Assembly (NCBI RefSeq): GCF_900176165.1
Contig: NZ_FWWU01000002.1
Location: 186,001-250,000, forward strand
Length of the DNA stretch: 64,000 nucleotides
Reading direction: 5' to 3'
Source of the DNA: Deinococcus hopiensis KR-140
Lineage (GTDB): Bacteria; Deinococcota; Deinococci; Deinococcales; Deinococcaceae
Both the position numbers and the translations under genes were made by a program. The notes below the pieces were generated by a model. It saw only the letters and a program-made list of their open reading frames with translations, was not told where the DNA came from and did no database searches. Position 1 is the stretch's first letter. Every line of letters begins with the position of its first letter. Shown piece by piece: positions 39,185 through 50,246 of this stretch.

Positions 39185-40027
39185 ATGCGCGGAGCGCGCC
39201 CAAAAGAGGTGTCGGTGCGTCGTCTGTGTGAGCTGCACGGGGTTAATCGCTCGTGGTTCTACGAACAGCAGGGCCGGGAGGAGATGGACGCCGATCAGGC
39301 GTTGTCCCAGGACATTGAGGCCGTAGTGGTGGAGTTCGACGGATACGGATATCGGCGTGTCACCCGCGAGTTGGCCCGACGAGGCCGCCCAGTGAACCAC
39401 AAGCGCGTGTTGAGAGTCATGCGGGAACGCCGGTTGCTCTGCCGCCCGAAGCGCCGCTATCGGGCGACAACCGATTCCAACCACAACGAGAAGCGCTTCC
39501 CAAATCTGCTACGCGAAGTCGTCCCAGTACGGCCAGATCAGGTCTGGCAAGCCGATCTGACCTACGTGCGAGTCCGCCAAGGCTTTGTGTACCTGGCCTG
39601 CGTGCTGGACGGTTTTACCCGTGAGGTGGTGGGCTGGTCCATGTCAAAGTTTCTGGACGCAGATTTACCGCTGGCAGCGCTCAACAACGCGCTTGCAGCG
39701 CGTTGTCCTGCCCCCGGTCTGCTGCACCATTCGGACCAGGGCGTGCAATACGCCAGTCGGGTGTACGTGGACCGCTTGCGGTCCGCAGGAATCACGCCAA
39801 GTATGTCCAGGACAGGCAATCCCTATGACAACGCCAAAATGGAGAGCTTCTACAAGACCCTGAAGACTGAGGAGGTCGATCTGCAAGAATACGTCGATCT
39901 GGACGACGCTCGACGACACATCGAGTTCTTTATTGCGGACCTGTACAACCGTCGCCGACTGCACTCCAGCCTGGGGTACGTTCCACCCGCCGAGTTCGCC
40001 GCCCGCTACACTACCGCCCAGATGTGA
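39185..40027 (+). CDS. IS3-family transposase OrfB, start region shifted
   Basis: 280 residues with a complete integrase core: WQADLTYVRVRQGFVYLACVLD (first Asp), HHSDQGVQYASRVYVDRL (second Asp), NPYDNAKMESFYKTLKTEE (Glu), and the C-terminal YNRRRLHSSLGYVPP. The natural start is probably ATG 39175 (MIEDARS), overlapping the orfA stop as ATGA in the -1 frame. Near 39190-39197 that frame carries one extra base, so the core now lies in the same frame as orfA, separated from it by TGA. The copy is therefore probably impaired. Confidence 0.82.
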   Translation: MRGARPKEVSVRRLCELHGVNRSWFYEQQGREEMDADQALSQDIEAVVVEFDGYGYRRVTRELARRGRPVNHKRVLRVMRERRLLCRPKRRYRATTDSNHNEKRFPNLLREVVPVRPDQVWQADLTYVRVRQGFVYLACVLDGFTREVVGWSMSKFLDADLPLAALNNALAARCPAPGLLHHSDQGVQYASRVYVDRLRSAGITPSMSRTGNPYDNAKMESFYKTLKTEEVDLQEYVDLDDARRHIEFFIADLYNRRRLHSSLGYVPPAEFAARYTTAQM

Positions 40028-40062
40028 CTTGCCCTGCGGTCCGCTCGATTGGGTTCACTCCA

Positions 40063-40784
40063 GGCCACCTTCACACCCTTGCCGCTCCTTTCTCCACCTC
40101 TCTTGCTCCACACCGCATCCTGACAACCGCGCCGATGGCGATCATCTGGCGTGACTGCAGGGGAGCCCGGACTGCTTCCACACTTTTTCCACTTGCTCAC
40201 GAAATAGGAATGCATTTGCCATCCTTGCAAATTTCCTTCGCGTCAGGGTCCCATCCAAGAGAGGACTTCGGTTCAGACTGCTCAATCACGAAGTTGAGCG
40301 TCATCCGGAGCTGAAGCACTCCACCCTTTACCTCAGGGGAGTCCAGCTTCGCCACAGAAGCACTAAAGTCACTACCTTGTTCTATCCGCACCGACTACTC
40401 TGGCGTTCCCTGACGCTGGACGTCAGCGCATTGCTGTATAAGCGTGATTTTCGCCCGCTGCGCAGTGAGGTTGTCCTGAGCACCGATGGTAGGGAACAGA
40501 GAGGGAGACCACTTCAAATTCCTGCGGCGGCGTCTTGATGGACAGCCAGGACGTGCAGAACACGCAGATCACCATCACTTGAGGGGTGGACGTTCCAGAG
40601 GGGGAGAAAGCCTGCCTGACTTTCAAGCTCAAAATCATGAACCGAACGCGAGCTGCTGCCCGGTGTCGTGCCGAGGGCATGGGCGTGATTCGGTATAGCC
40701 CTCTGGCCCCGGTGGCAGCCCACATCGCCAAGCCCAGGCCCCCTGCTGAGCGGCACGTCAAGTGCTCACCTGGGTTCACCGTGC
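40063..40784. other. 722-bp gap with repeat copy and possible fragment
   Basis: 40076-40155 is the second copy of the dispersed repeat at 28681. A minus-strand frame at 40197-40391 (KLDSPEVKGGVLQLRMTLNF, ending CKDGKCIPIS) looks like the C-terminal end of a secreted protein, with no start or signal sequence left. Nothing else recognised. Confidence 0.35.
40076..40155. repeat. Dispersed repeat, copy B
   Basis: Matches 28681-28763 around CTTGCTCCACACCGCATCC with scattered substitutions; starts about 13 bp outside the IS3 right end. Confidence 0.55.
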
Positions 40785-41609
40785 TTATGCCTGAACTCGG
40801 GGATACCGGAACTGTGCTCGCGTTAAAGCATCGAAGGTGCGGTCAGGCAGCACCGTATGAAGCGCAACCGCCAACGTTGCTCCCGGTCCGACCCGGTAAC
40901 GGGTCTTTGGACGCGCGGTGGTTGCCGCTTTGACGATGGTGCGGGCCACGTGATCAGCGCTCGCCATCTGGCGGCCAACCGCTGCACTCTTAAAATAACG
41001 CCGCATGGCGGTCGCCATGTCCGAGTAAGCGCCACCACTGGAAGCAACGTCCAGACGGCGCATGGCGTCGTCGTGCCAGTCCGTATCCACATACCCCGGC
41101 TGCACGATCACGACCTTTATTCCGTGGTGAGCGACTTCTCCACGGAGGCTGTCGGAGAGGGCTTCGAGCGCAAACTTTGAGGCGTGATACCAACCGCCAA
41201 GAGGCGCGGCGAACTCTCCCGCCAGGGAGGAGACGTTCACGACACGGCCTCGTCCAGCCCGGCGCATTCGGGGAAGGATGGCCCGAGTGAGCGCCATGGG
41301 ACCCACGACGTTCACCTCCATTTGTTGCCGGGCGTGCTCACTGCACGTGTCTTCGATGGACCCGAATTCGCCGTATCCCGCGCAGTTGATCAAGACGTCG
41401 ATGTTCATGGTGGGCTGGAGGCTGTGCACGAGCCGTTCGATGCTACTTCCATCGGTTAAATCCAGGGCGAGGGATGTGATGTGCGGGTGGTGCGGAATCT
41501 GGTTGATCCGGCGGGCTGCTGCGAGGACACGGTGTCCCTGTTTGGCGAGGAGCATGGCGGTGTGGGCGCCGATACCGGACGAGGCCCCTGTGAGCAGAAT
41601 TGTTCTCAT
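40785..41609 (-). CDS. Classical SDR oxidoreductase
   Basis: 274 residues; GGGAGG five bases before ATG 41609 fixes the start. TGASSGIGAHTA nucleotide loop, NCAGYGEFG (NAG motif variant), active-site Ser in VNVSSLAG, and YHASK (YxxxK) catalytic pair. Short-chain dehydrogenase of the cP2 type acting on an unknown carbonyl or alcohol. It is divergent from a TetR regulator, and a large perfect palindrome spans the space between them, so its expression is very probably repressed by that TetR. Confidence 0.9.
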   Translation of the reverse strand: MRTILLTGASSGIGAHTAMLLAKQGHRVLAAARRINQIPHHPHITSLALDLTDGSSIERLVHSLQPTMNIDVLINCAGYGEFGSIEDTCSEHARQQMEVNVVGPMALTRAILPRMRRAGRGRVVNVSSLAGEFAAPLGGWYHASKFALEALSDSLRGEVAHHGIKVVIVQPGYVDTDWHDDAMRRLDVASSGGAYSDMATAMRRYFKSAAVGRQMASADHVARTIVKAATTARPKTRYRVGPGATLAVALHTVLPDRTFDALTRAQFRYPRVQA

Positions 41610-41620
41610 ACCAACCTCCC

Positions 41621-41675
41621 GACTGTGCATGGCGTTCACAGTAAGGCCATGTTACTGTGAACGCCATGCACAGTC
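41621..41675. promoter_or_regulatory. Compound palindromic operator between SDR and TetR genes
   Basis: Arms 41621-41644 and 41652-41675 are perfect 24-bp complements around GGCCATG. Each arm is itself a dyad, ACTGTG-N9-CACAGT, so two identical operators face each other. Each arm also carries TACTGT seven bases before an ATG, giving mirror-image promoter-like ends. Confidence 0.8.
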
Positions 41676-42328
41676 AAGACGAAGTTGCTTTTCGCCTCGC
41701 GTGGGGACTTTCCCATGTCCCAACACGAGGGCCAAAACCCCAATACACCATCGATGACATTGCTCAAGCTGGCGTTGCCGTCGCCGACGCCTCGGGCCTC
41801 GAAGGTCTCTCACTCGCCAATGTGGCCAAGGCCGTTGGCTTGACCACCACAGCGTTGTACCGGTATGTGTCCTCTAAAGACACGTTGATTGAACTCATTG
41901 CTGACGCCGCTGCCGGTCCTGCTCCCGAACTCACAGGTGCAACCTGGCAGGAGCGTGTAAGTGCCTGGGCAGCGGCGCGCGCAGCTCAAATCCGCCTGCA
42001 CCCCTGGCTGGCAAATGTCCATCCCACAAGCATGCCGCGCCTTCCCCACGCCATTGCCTGGATTGACGCGTTGCTTTCGGCTGTCGCCGATGAGCCCACG
42101 ATCCATGGTCTCCGACTGGCCCTGCTCGTCGATACCGTCGTCACCACGTACACTCGCAATGCGCTTTCCACCATGACCGCCACAGCCTTGCCAGACTGGT
42201 TGAATGAAGCAATTGCTTCGGGTCATCCACATTTGGGACACGCCATGACGGTGCAAACAGATGAGGACGAACTCCGCGCTGCCATCGCTATCATCCTCCG
42301 CGGAATATCACCTCAAGCCCCTATCTGA
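41666..42328 (+). CDS. TetR-family repressor (TetR_C_33-like)
   Basis: 220 residues from ATG 41666; GTG 41657 is possible. HTH: YTIDDIAQAGVAVADASGLEGLSLANVAKAVGLTTTALYRYVSSKDTLIELI. C-terminal domain resembles the TetR subgroup with an all-helical ligand pocket (WQERVSAWAAARAAQIRLHPWL). No Shine-Dalgarno; TACTGT lies seven bases before the ATG, compatible with a leaderless transcript. The start codon is inside the operator, so binding would block its own transcription as well as that of the SDR gene. Confidence 0.88.
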   Translation: MHSQDEVAFRLAWGLSHVPTRGPKPQYTIDDIAQAGVAVADASGLEGLSLANVAKAVGLTTTALYRYVSSKDTLIELIADAAAGPAPELTGATWQERVSAWAAARAAQIRLHPWLANVHPTSMPRLPHAIAWIDALLSAVADEPTIHGLRLALLVDTVVTTYTRNALSTMTATALPDWLNEAIASGHPHLGHAMTVQTDEDELRAAIAIILRGISPQAPI

Positions 42329-42399
42329 CAGTCGCACATCCGGCTCCTGTAAATAACGGTACAGGTTCTCAACGACCAGAATACTTGTCCTCTCTGGAT

Positions 42400-43444
42400 G
42401 TGTTCGGTTTTGTTCCTCGACCCGGATCATCAGGACGAGGAAGCAATCTGGTCGCGGCTGTTCAGCCCCCTGCGCAGAAGCAGCGCTTCCACTGGGGTTC
42501 TCCGCCACCTGCAGAGTCCGCCCAAAGGCCGCCCGCGGATCCAGGGGCGGCCGGGTGTAGTGCCGTGTGCCGAACCCGCTCAGCAGCCGTTCCAGGGCCT
42601 CGTCGAGTTCCGGCTGGAGGTCCAGGGGCGTTGCAGCCTGCCAGAAGAACAGCCGCTTCAAAGCGCGGCCGACCCGCGGCAATCCGGACGAGGCGGCGCT
42701 TTTGCCGGTGCTCCGTTGCCTGAAGCCAGAGGCTGTCCAGCCGATCGGGGGTCAGCAGGTTCACGGTTCGCAGGGCGGCTTCTCCCACCCGGGCCTCAGT
42801 GCCTGACCCCAGCAAAGCGCTTTCCAATTGGTCGACGTGACGTGCGGAGCCAGGGCGAGCAGCGCCTGCAGGCGGAGGCGGGCCTTCAGAGGGATCAGGA
42901 GCCTCTCCAGGCAGGTCTGTGCGTCTACCAGGTTCAGTTCTCGCACGCCGGCCGCTCAGCCGCGCAGCGGCCGACAGGTGCTGCTCATCCACATGCAGGT
43001 GGGCAGCGTCAAGCGCCATACCTCGGCGGCGGAGCTCCGCGGAGCGAGCAGCGCCCTGAGCAGGAACGTGGGAACTTCATGGGCGCGTGTGCCGTCCAGG
43101 AGACGGCGAAGCGCCATCACGCGCACATCCGGGTCCAGGTCACCGAGCAGGGAATGCAGCTGCGCCGCTGAGAGGGGTTGCGCCACCTGGCGCCGGACGC
43201 GTATGTGCGGGTCACCACCGAATGTGCTCAACCGGCTGCCTTGTAGGGGTGCGGGCACGTCCTCCACCAGCAGAATAGCGCCTTCGCCGCATTTCGACTG
43301 CGCTTTGCCGCCCGCATCCTCAACTTCGAGGCTCTGATCCAAGAAGGTGAAGGGGGTCAGGCTAGCTCTGTTTGTCAGGACAGCAGCCTGACTTCTGATA
43401 GGCTTTAAGCAGTTCTTTATAAAACTCGCAATTCGCGAGATCAC
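42400..43444 (-). pseudogene. HEAT-like repeat protein, multiply frameshifted
   Basis: Minus-strand segments in alternating frames: a start MISRIASFIKNCLK, then SRLSTFGGDPHIRVRRQVAQ and LHSLLGDLDPDVRVMALRRLLDG (HEAT/variant-leucine repeat units with the DPDVRVMAL pattern), ERLLIPLKARLRLQALLALA, LLTPDRLDSLWLQATEHRQK, and finally ALKRLFFWQAATPLDLQPE. At least three shifts. Such repeat proteins are scaffolds; no function can be assigned, and this copy is dead. Confidence 0.45.
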
Positions 43445-43526
43445 CGCCGTGTCGTCACGTGTGATCCGTTGAATTCACAGTTTCCTCCCCCTGCGTCCGA
43501 CAACAACGCTCGCTGAAAGGATGAAG

Positions 43527-44783
43527 ATGCCCACCGCCCTTCTCGTCCAGCGCTCTCTGGTGTTTACCCTCGCCGTGTTCCTCGCCTTCACTCCGCTGCT
43601 CTCCAGCGTGGGCGCAGTGACGCGGCCCGCCACAGTTGCGGGTCAGACCACGTCCCCTCACACCCAGCGCTTTGCACTTGCGCCGCGCCCACCCACCAGG
43701 TCGGTCAACTATCTCATTGCGGGTGTTGCTCCTGACTACCGTGCACCAGGTGTTCGTGCGCCCGAGAACTTTCGCGGCAACACAGACAGTCTGCTGCTGG
43801 TCCAACTCGATCCTGTGTCCAACACGGTGCGTACCCTCAGTCTGCCGCGCGACACCCGCGTGTGGTTGCCGGGTCACGGCTGGCGCAAGCTCAATTCCGC
43901 CTTGCCCAGGCTCGGCCCGAACGGCATGGTCCGTGCAGTCGAGACCTTGACGGGCCTCCGAATTCAAGCGTATGTGCTCGTCAACCTGAATGGTGTGCGG
44001 CACCTGACAGAAGCCCTCGGTGGTGTGGATATCTATGTCCCGCAGGACATGACGTATGACGACAAAGCAGCTGGGTTGCACATCCGTTTGAAAAAGGGCT
44101 GGCGGCACCTGTCCGGGACGCAGGCCGAGCAGTTCGTGCGGTTCCGGAAAGACGCCATGGGGGATATCGGACGTCTGCAGCGCCAACAAACCTTCGTGAA
44201 GGCGCTGGCTCGCCGACTGCTCGCGCCTGCGGGTGCGCTCCGGCTAAGCGCCCTCCCTCAAACCTTGAAACAAGACGTCCGCACGAATGCCAGCGCCTCC
44301 GATATCGGTGCGGCCCTCGGCATGGCCCTACACTGGCCCCGCGTGGAAACGTTCCTGCTGCCTGGACGCTTCCTCACGGTGAACCACGCGAGTTACTGGG
44401 GAGTAGAGGCCGCGGCGGCACGGCGAACCTTGGGAAACTTCAGCCGTGCGGGCACATCCGTTCCCATCACGCGCGACGTGCGGACACTCCGGATCATCCT
44501 GGTGAATACAAGCGGTACGTCAGCGCAATTGACGAACGCGCAGGTACGGTTGCGGCGAGCCGGGTACAGGAATGTCACCGTTAGTCAGCGCGAAGTTCCA
44601 CCCGGACGAGCCAGCGCGGTGCTGTCAAACGAAAACGTGAACGAGGCGAAGCGTGTCCGTCGAGACCTCGGTTTTGGGGAGGCGAGTGTCTCCGGGCAGG
44701 GGTCCGTGTATGCGGACGTGACTGTATGGGTGGGGCGGGACGCAGTCCCCACCGCTCCCATTGCTGCTGGGAAGCGGAAGTAG
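43527..44783 (+). CDS. LytR-CpsA-Psr (LCP) family cell-wall protein
   Basis: 418 residues; GAAAGG at 43515-43520 favours ATG 43527. One N-terminal signal anchor, then the LCP domain (about 60-260): YLIAGVAPDY, NTDSLLLVQLDPVSNTVRTL and SLPRDTRVWLPG (the Asp/Arg phosphate-binding set), GGVDIYV, RFRKDAMGDIGRLQRQQTF. A C-terminal LytR_C domain follows (LRIILVNTSGTSAQLTNAQ). LCP proteins attach polyprenyl-linked glycopolymers to peptidoglycan or S-layer anchors outside the membrane. Monocistronic. Confidence 0.9.
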   Translation: MPTALLVQRSLVFTLAVFLAFTPLLSSVGAVTRPATVAGQTTSPHTQRFALAPRPPTRSVNYLIAGVAPDYRAPGVRAPENFRGNTDSLLLVQLDPVSNTVRTLSLPRDTRVWLPGHGWRKLNSALPRLGPNGMVRAVETLTGLRIQAYVLVNLNGVRHLTEALGGVDIYVPQDMTYDDKAAGLHIRLKKGWRHLSGTQAEQFVRFRKDAMGDIGRLQRQQTFVKALARRLLAPAGALRLSALPQTLKQDVRTNASASDIGAALGMALHWPRVETFLLPGRFLTVNHASYWGVEAAAARRTLGNFSRAGTSVPITRDVRTLRIILVNTSGTSAQLTNAQVRLRRAGYRNVTVSQREVPPGRASAVLSNENVNEAKRVRRDLGFGEASVSGQGSVYADVTVWVGRDAVPTAPIAAGKRK

Positions 44784-45660
44784 CCGCTATAGGCCCACAG
44801 CGCATCGTCTCCGCTGTCCTCAGACCCAACGCCATCCTGCACGGCTCTCCCGCTGTGGGTCTACAAGCGCCAGGCCACCTACTCCGTTTCATTAACCTCC
44901 CTGTGCTTACAGAAGAGGCAAGACAAAAGGCCAGTCCGAGACGCAGCCCACCCACCCCACCCTAATCCCCGGGTACCCCTCCCGCTTTTTCTCGACAGCC
45001 GCGCTCCGGAGTAGCCCAGCAGGGCCGAGTTCTGTCACCACTTCCGAGAGATTGGCGTGCGTGAAATTCGTTTCCCCACCCACCATCCCCAACTGCGCCT
45101 CCTGCTGATCATGGTCGGAAACGTCTTTGACAATTGCAGTGCCAGCACCAAGCAGTTCATTGCCGAGCGAAACGGCCTGGGGCTTGCGCAACTGCTTCCG
45201 GTGAGGTTCACGTTGACCGCCGCGCCCTTCACGCGCGCGTTGATCATCGCCACCACAACGTTAGAACGGGGCAGGCTGGGATAGACCGCGCAAAGCGCGG
45301 TGTTCGGTCCGGAACATCTACGCGTACTCTCCCATCTTTACGGCCATTGCGCTGGTCACCACCCCGAACATTGACCAGCGCGCGGCGCCCTCTTCACCCT
45401 GGACAACGCGCTTGTTCCGTTCGGTGAGGTCAAGAGCACATTCCTGCAAGGCAGGGGTACGATCTGCGTGGAGTCCCGGAAGCGGGGCATTGAAGGTCAA
45501 TTTCAGGTCACTGCGATCCGCGCTCAGCCATTCAAGCCGGCGCAGCACCATCCTCAGCCATCCTCTGAATTCCGCATCCACAGTGGAGACGTCGCGTGCA
45601 CCAGTCTGCCCCATTCGGCTCGCCTGACCCTGCGCCGCGAGTCACCCAGCCTCGGGAAGG
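44784..45660. other. 877-bp gap, no intact gene
   Basis: Plus-strand strings such as LLLIMVGNVFDNCSASTKQF (near 45110) and EVKSTFLQGRGTICVESRKR (near 45440) look like pieces of secreted beta-domain proteins but change frame repeatedly. Treated as decayed DNA of unknown origin. Confidence 0.3.
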
Positions 45661-45948
45661 CTAGCTGACGGTGAGGGTGGAGGAACCCAGCGTCTTGAAG
45701 CGTTGTCTGGCGATACCTGCGACCCAGACGTGGGCAGGGAGACCCGATTTTTCCCAGCAAGCGCAGAAGGTGCAGATGTCCTGGAGCGCAAGGTGGACGG
45801 CTTCTTCAGGATCGGGGAGCTGGTGACGCTGAGCGAGCGCGAACAGGAGAGGCAGGAACAGACGGAGAGATGCTTGCACATCGCTCCCTCTGCTTCTCCT
45901 TAAAGCGAGCAAGGCAGCTTGACCTTCCTCGGCGGATCGTGGTCCCAT
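45661..45948 (-). CDS. Truncated ECF-sigma-like protein (region 2 only)
   Basis: 95 residues: LRLFLPLLFALAQRHQLPDPEEAVHLALQDI resembles sigma-70 region 2, and LPAHVWVAGIARQRFKTL resembles the W-rich recognition helix of region 2.4. Region 4 is absent: the frame ends right after the position where the linker would begin. Either a fragment or a small sigma-like factor. No anti-sigma gene adjacent. Confidence 0.45.
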   Translation of the reverse strand: MGPRSAEEGQAALLALRRSRGSDVQASLRLFLPLLFALAQRHQLPDPEEAVHLALQDICTFCACWEKSGLPAHVWVAGIARQRFKTLGSSTLTVS

Positions 45949-46431
45949 TTCCTCATTGTCCTCACTAAAACCTATCGGTAGGGTTGGATTTCCTACAGGT
46001 GTCCTAAGGGTGCGAACTTCCTAAGGGAAGCGTGAGGGTAATCACGCTGCTGGTCGGAGTCTTCGGCAAGATGGTGCCGGGCTGGACCCTCGTGTGGGCC
46101 CCGATACTCATCTTGGTAGGCATCGTGTACCCGCATTCCACGCGGCGTGTTCACAGCGCTTTTGAGGCGGGCAGCCCCTCCCCGTGGGCTGCAGGTGGAG
46201 AATTGGGAAGAAATTATGATCAGGGGTCTTCTTCCTAGAGCGGTAACGGCAGAAGTTGTAATACGGGGAGCGGCCGTTGCGGTGACGGGAGCAGCTCTTG
46301 ATTTCAGGCACGTTGTGTCAATCGATGATCCGTCCATTGCAAGACACCGGTGATCAGGAATGTGGCGGCGCAGAGTGCATGCCCGGTAACTGCAGCGTTC
46401 GGAGGATTTTGCCCACAGAAGTGGAGGGCAG
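45949..46431. other. 483-bp gap
   Basis: A plus-strand run LVGVFGKMVPGWTLVWAPIL (near 46050) could be a membrane-helix relic; otherwise nothing recognised on either strand. Confidence 0.3.
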
Positions 46432-46846
46432 ATGCGGATGTGCAGCACGGCCAGGGCCCATGCTGCACGTCCGCATCTGCTGGAATTGCTGACCACGCGG
46501 CCGAGGTGGACCGGCGAGAAATTGCTCACGCGCCTGGAGCTTCAAGCCCCGGTGCTGCAGGAACTGTTGTCTGACCTGCTTGCCAAGGGGAACATCCGTC
46601 TCTGGTTCGTTCCTTCCATCTCGGACGCCTTCTATAGCTTCAACGCGCCGTGAATTCGCGAGCAGGCATTGTCCCTCTCCCGTGCGCAGCACGTCCAGGC
46701 CTTCCTGTTTGAACGCAAAAAACATCGCCGTGGCGCTTCATTTGCCAAAAGCAGAAGTGGCGGCCGCCCTCAGCGGGCTGGACGACCACGACTTTGTTTC
46801 GTGTTCGTCTGTTGGCCATCTGGCAATCTTCACTTCTCTGGCGTGA
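46432..46846 (+). pseudogene. Frameshifted HTH-like protein
   Basis: Begins with a helical segment HLLELLTTRPRWTGEKLLTRL, APVLQELLSDLLAKGNIRLW (winged-helix-like, as in small MarR/ArsR-type or DnaD-like domains), reaches a stop at 46651, and continues in other frames with LSRAQHVQAFLFERKKHRRG and VALHLPKAEVAAALSGLDDH to a stop near 46846, giving two tandem winged-helix-like units. Two frameshifts are needed to join it, so it is probably dead. Confidence 0.4.
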
Positions 46847-46903
46847 AGATGGCCTTTAGACTTTTGCCGCCGGGAACACAAGCAGCCATCGCAAAGTAAG
46901 AGA

Positions 46904-47518
46904 ATGAACATTCTTGCGTTCTTTACCGGAGCGGTTCTCCTCGGAACCCCCGCCCATGCAGCCTGCTCCACGACCTACTACCCAGTCAAGGAGGGATACA
47001 GCCGGACGTACAAGGGGACGGCTGCGGGGAAGTCCTTTTCCTATACCGAAACCATCAGGCAGGTCAGCAGCACGGGCTTTACGCTGCGCAACTCCCTGAC
47101 GAACACCCAAGCCAAGTTCACCTGCGGGCAGGGTGGTGTGGTTGGTGCACCGACCCTCACCATGCTGGGGGTGAACATCACGTCTATCAAGATCACAGGG
47201 GTCACCCAGCCGCCCGAATTGGCGGTGGGCCGCACGTGGACGTCGACGGCTTCCGTCACAGGGACCGTGCAGGGAAAGTCCTTTACAAACACCACCCGGA
47301 CTGACAGCCGGGTGCTCGCCCAAGAACGTGTCCAGGTGCCAGCAGGATCGTTCAGCGCGATGAAGGTCCAAATCACGACGACGATTCGCTCGAGTTTTGG
47401 TGGAAAAGCGGTGCCCGAACAGCGCGTCGTGGCCATAGGCTGGGTGGCGCCGGGGGTAGGAATGGTCAAGACGGTTGCGGACAACACCACGGTTCAACTG
47501 ACGGAGTTCAGGAATTGA
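46904..47518 (+). CDS. Secreted TapB/DUF3108-like protein
   Basis: 204 residues with signal peptide (MNILAFFTGAVLLGTPAHA). The mature beta-rich domain has YYPVKEGYSRTYKGT near its start, a Cys in FTCGQGG, VPAGSFSAMKVQITTTI and a closing VAPGVGMVKTV, the order seen in TapB/DUF3108-like periplasmic proteins. Likely a periplasmic or outer-surface lipid-binding-like barrel; function unknown. Intact and alone between two relics. Confidence 0.75.
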   Translation: MNILAFFTGAVLLGTPAHAACSTTYYPVKEGYSRTYKGTAAGKSFSYTETIRQVSSTGFTLRNSLTNTQAKFTCGQGGVVGAPTLTMLGVNITSIKITGVTQPPELAVGRTWTSTASVTGTVQGKSFTNTTRTDSRVLAQERVQVPAGSFSAMKVQITTTIRSSFGGKAVPEQRVVAIGWVAPGVGMVKTVADNTTVQLTEFRN

Positions 47519-47963
47519 GTGCTCCCTCTGCTTCCACGTCCCATGTGTAACGTCAGGAGGGCTGGAGGTCGTCTCAGCGGCCCACAACCCTCACGCGGCC
47601 GGGAGAGGCATCAGTTTAAATGATGGTCCGGGTTTGCCTGAGCGTGCAGCCCCGCTGCCAGAGTGGCCCCAGATCGCTTGGGGATAAGTGGCCGTCGTGC
47701 GTGCCGGGCGCCACCGCGTACAGGTTCTGGACATTCTGCTCAGCCGCCTGCGGAGCTTCTATTCACTCCTTCAGCGACTTGTACGCGGGCATCAAGCGCG
47801 CCATACCCGCCGGAATCGGTGATCAGGGGTAAGCGTGGCAGGATCTCTGCGGAACCGTGCTGGAACTCCGGCGCGCTGATGGGTGCGGCGGTGAAGCGAT
47901 TGAGGTATGGGAGAAGCAGGAGATCCAAAGGGAAACGGAAGGTCCGTACGGCAACAAAGCCCG
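47519..47963. other. 445-bp gap
   Basis: No gene recognised. The right part may be the tail of the IS1-like relic but shows no readable DDE motif. Confidence 0.35.
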
Positions 47964-48239
47964 TCAAGACAGCAGGGGTGCATGCAGAAACCAGGAGTGG
48001 CTGGCCCCAGTGGTCTGGCAAATCCCGCGGTGGGAGAGGCGTTCGGTGCACAGTCGGTTCACTTCTGCTTCTTTTGCCGACGAGATCCGTCGCCCATCGA
48101 ACTCGAGCGTGACCTGACGGCGGCATTCGCGACAGCGATACCGCTGCTTGCCGGTGTGTGCGTGCCCATTTCTCACGGTGGGGACGCCACTGCACTGCGG
48201 GCCGCCGGGGCCGTTTATGCTCGGTGAAACTCCCGGCAT
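47964..48239 (-). pseudogene. IS1-family InsA-like relic
   Basis: Minus-strand frame with the zinc-finger/HTH signature of IS1 transposase N-termini: VRNGHAHTGKQRYRCRECRR, then CTERLSHRGICQTTGASHSW. One Cys of the first CxxC is misplaced (GGPQCSGVPTV), implying a small shift. The InsB catalytic part is not found downstream. Ends not identified. Confidence 0.6.
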
Positions 48240-48272
48240 TTGCCAGAAGCCGCTCGCTTATGTCCAGGCGCC

Positions 48273-48334
48273 TTGCCTTTTCCCACTTGACGTTGTAAAC
48301 TTTACTTTCGTTCGCCGACTGAGAAGTTCTCAGT
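48273..48334 (+). promoter_or_regulatory. Promoter and 17-bp palindrome before the helicase gene
   Basis: -35-like TTGCCT (48273-48278), 17-bp spacer, -10-like TAAACT (48296-48301). Downstream, ACTGAGAA-G-TTCTCAGT (48318-48334) is a perfect palindrome near the expected transcript start. It could be an operator or a leader hairpin. Confidence 0.45.
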
Positions 48335-48430
48335 GGCTGGAGAGGGCCCCTCATTCAGGACATGCTGCTGCCGAGGTTGTTCGAGGCGTTTAGTGGTCAC
48401 TGGGGACTTACTTTCCCGAAAGGACCATAA

Positions 48431-50179
<1,749 letters not shown>

Positions 50180-50202
50180 TCGAATCCAGCAGCTGGAGCA
50201 CA

Positions 50203-50227
50203 CCCCCACCTCGCGTGGGGGTTTTTT
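50203..50227 (+). terminator. Rho-independent terminator of the helicase gene
   Basis: CCCCCAC (50203-50209), loop CTCGC, GTGGGGG (50215-50221), then six T. Textbook form, 24 bp after the stop codon. Confidence 0.88.
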
Positions 50228-50246
50228 CGAGAGCACCTGATCTGAC

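Larger units (their letters stand above)
38795..40062 (+). mobile_element. IS3-family insertion sequence
   Basis: 1268 bp beginning TGGACTGAACCC and ending GGGTTCACTCCA; the imperfect terminal repeats extend to GAGCGGACC about 25 bp in. Flanked by GGC on both sides (38792-38794, 40063-40065), a 3-bp duplication. Two consecutive reading frames. A 9-bp hairpin (38841-38862) precedes orfA. Confidence 0.85.

Noticed and set aside
40586..40933. Plus-strand frame overlapping the end of the SDR gene
   Set aside because: It overlaps a well-supported gene and has no family resemblance or ribosome site.
45993..46529. 178-codon minus-strand frame
   Set aside because: Compositionally biased, no family, and overlaps the winged-helix relic on the plus strand.
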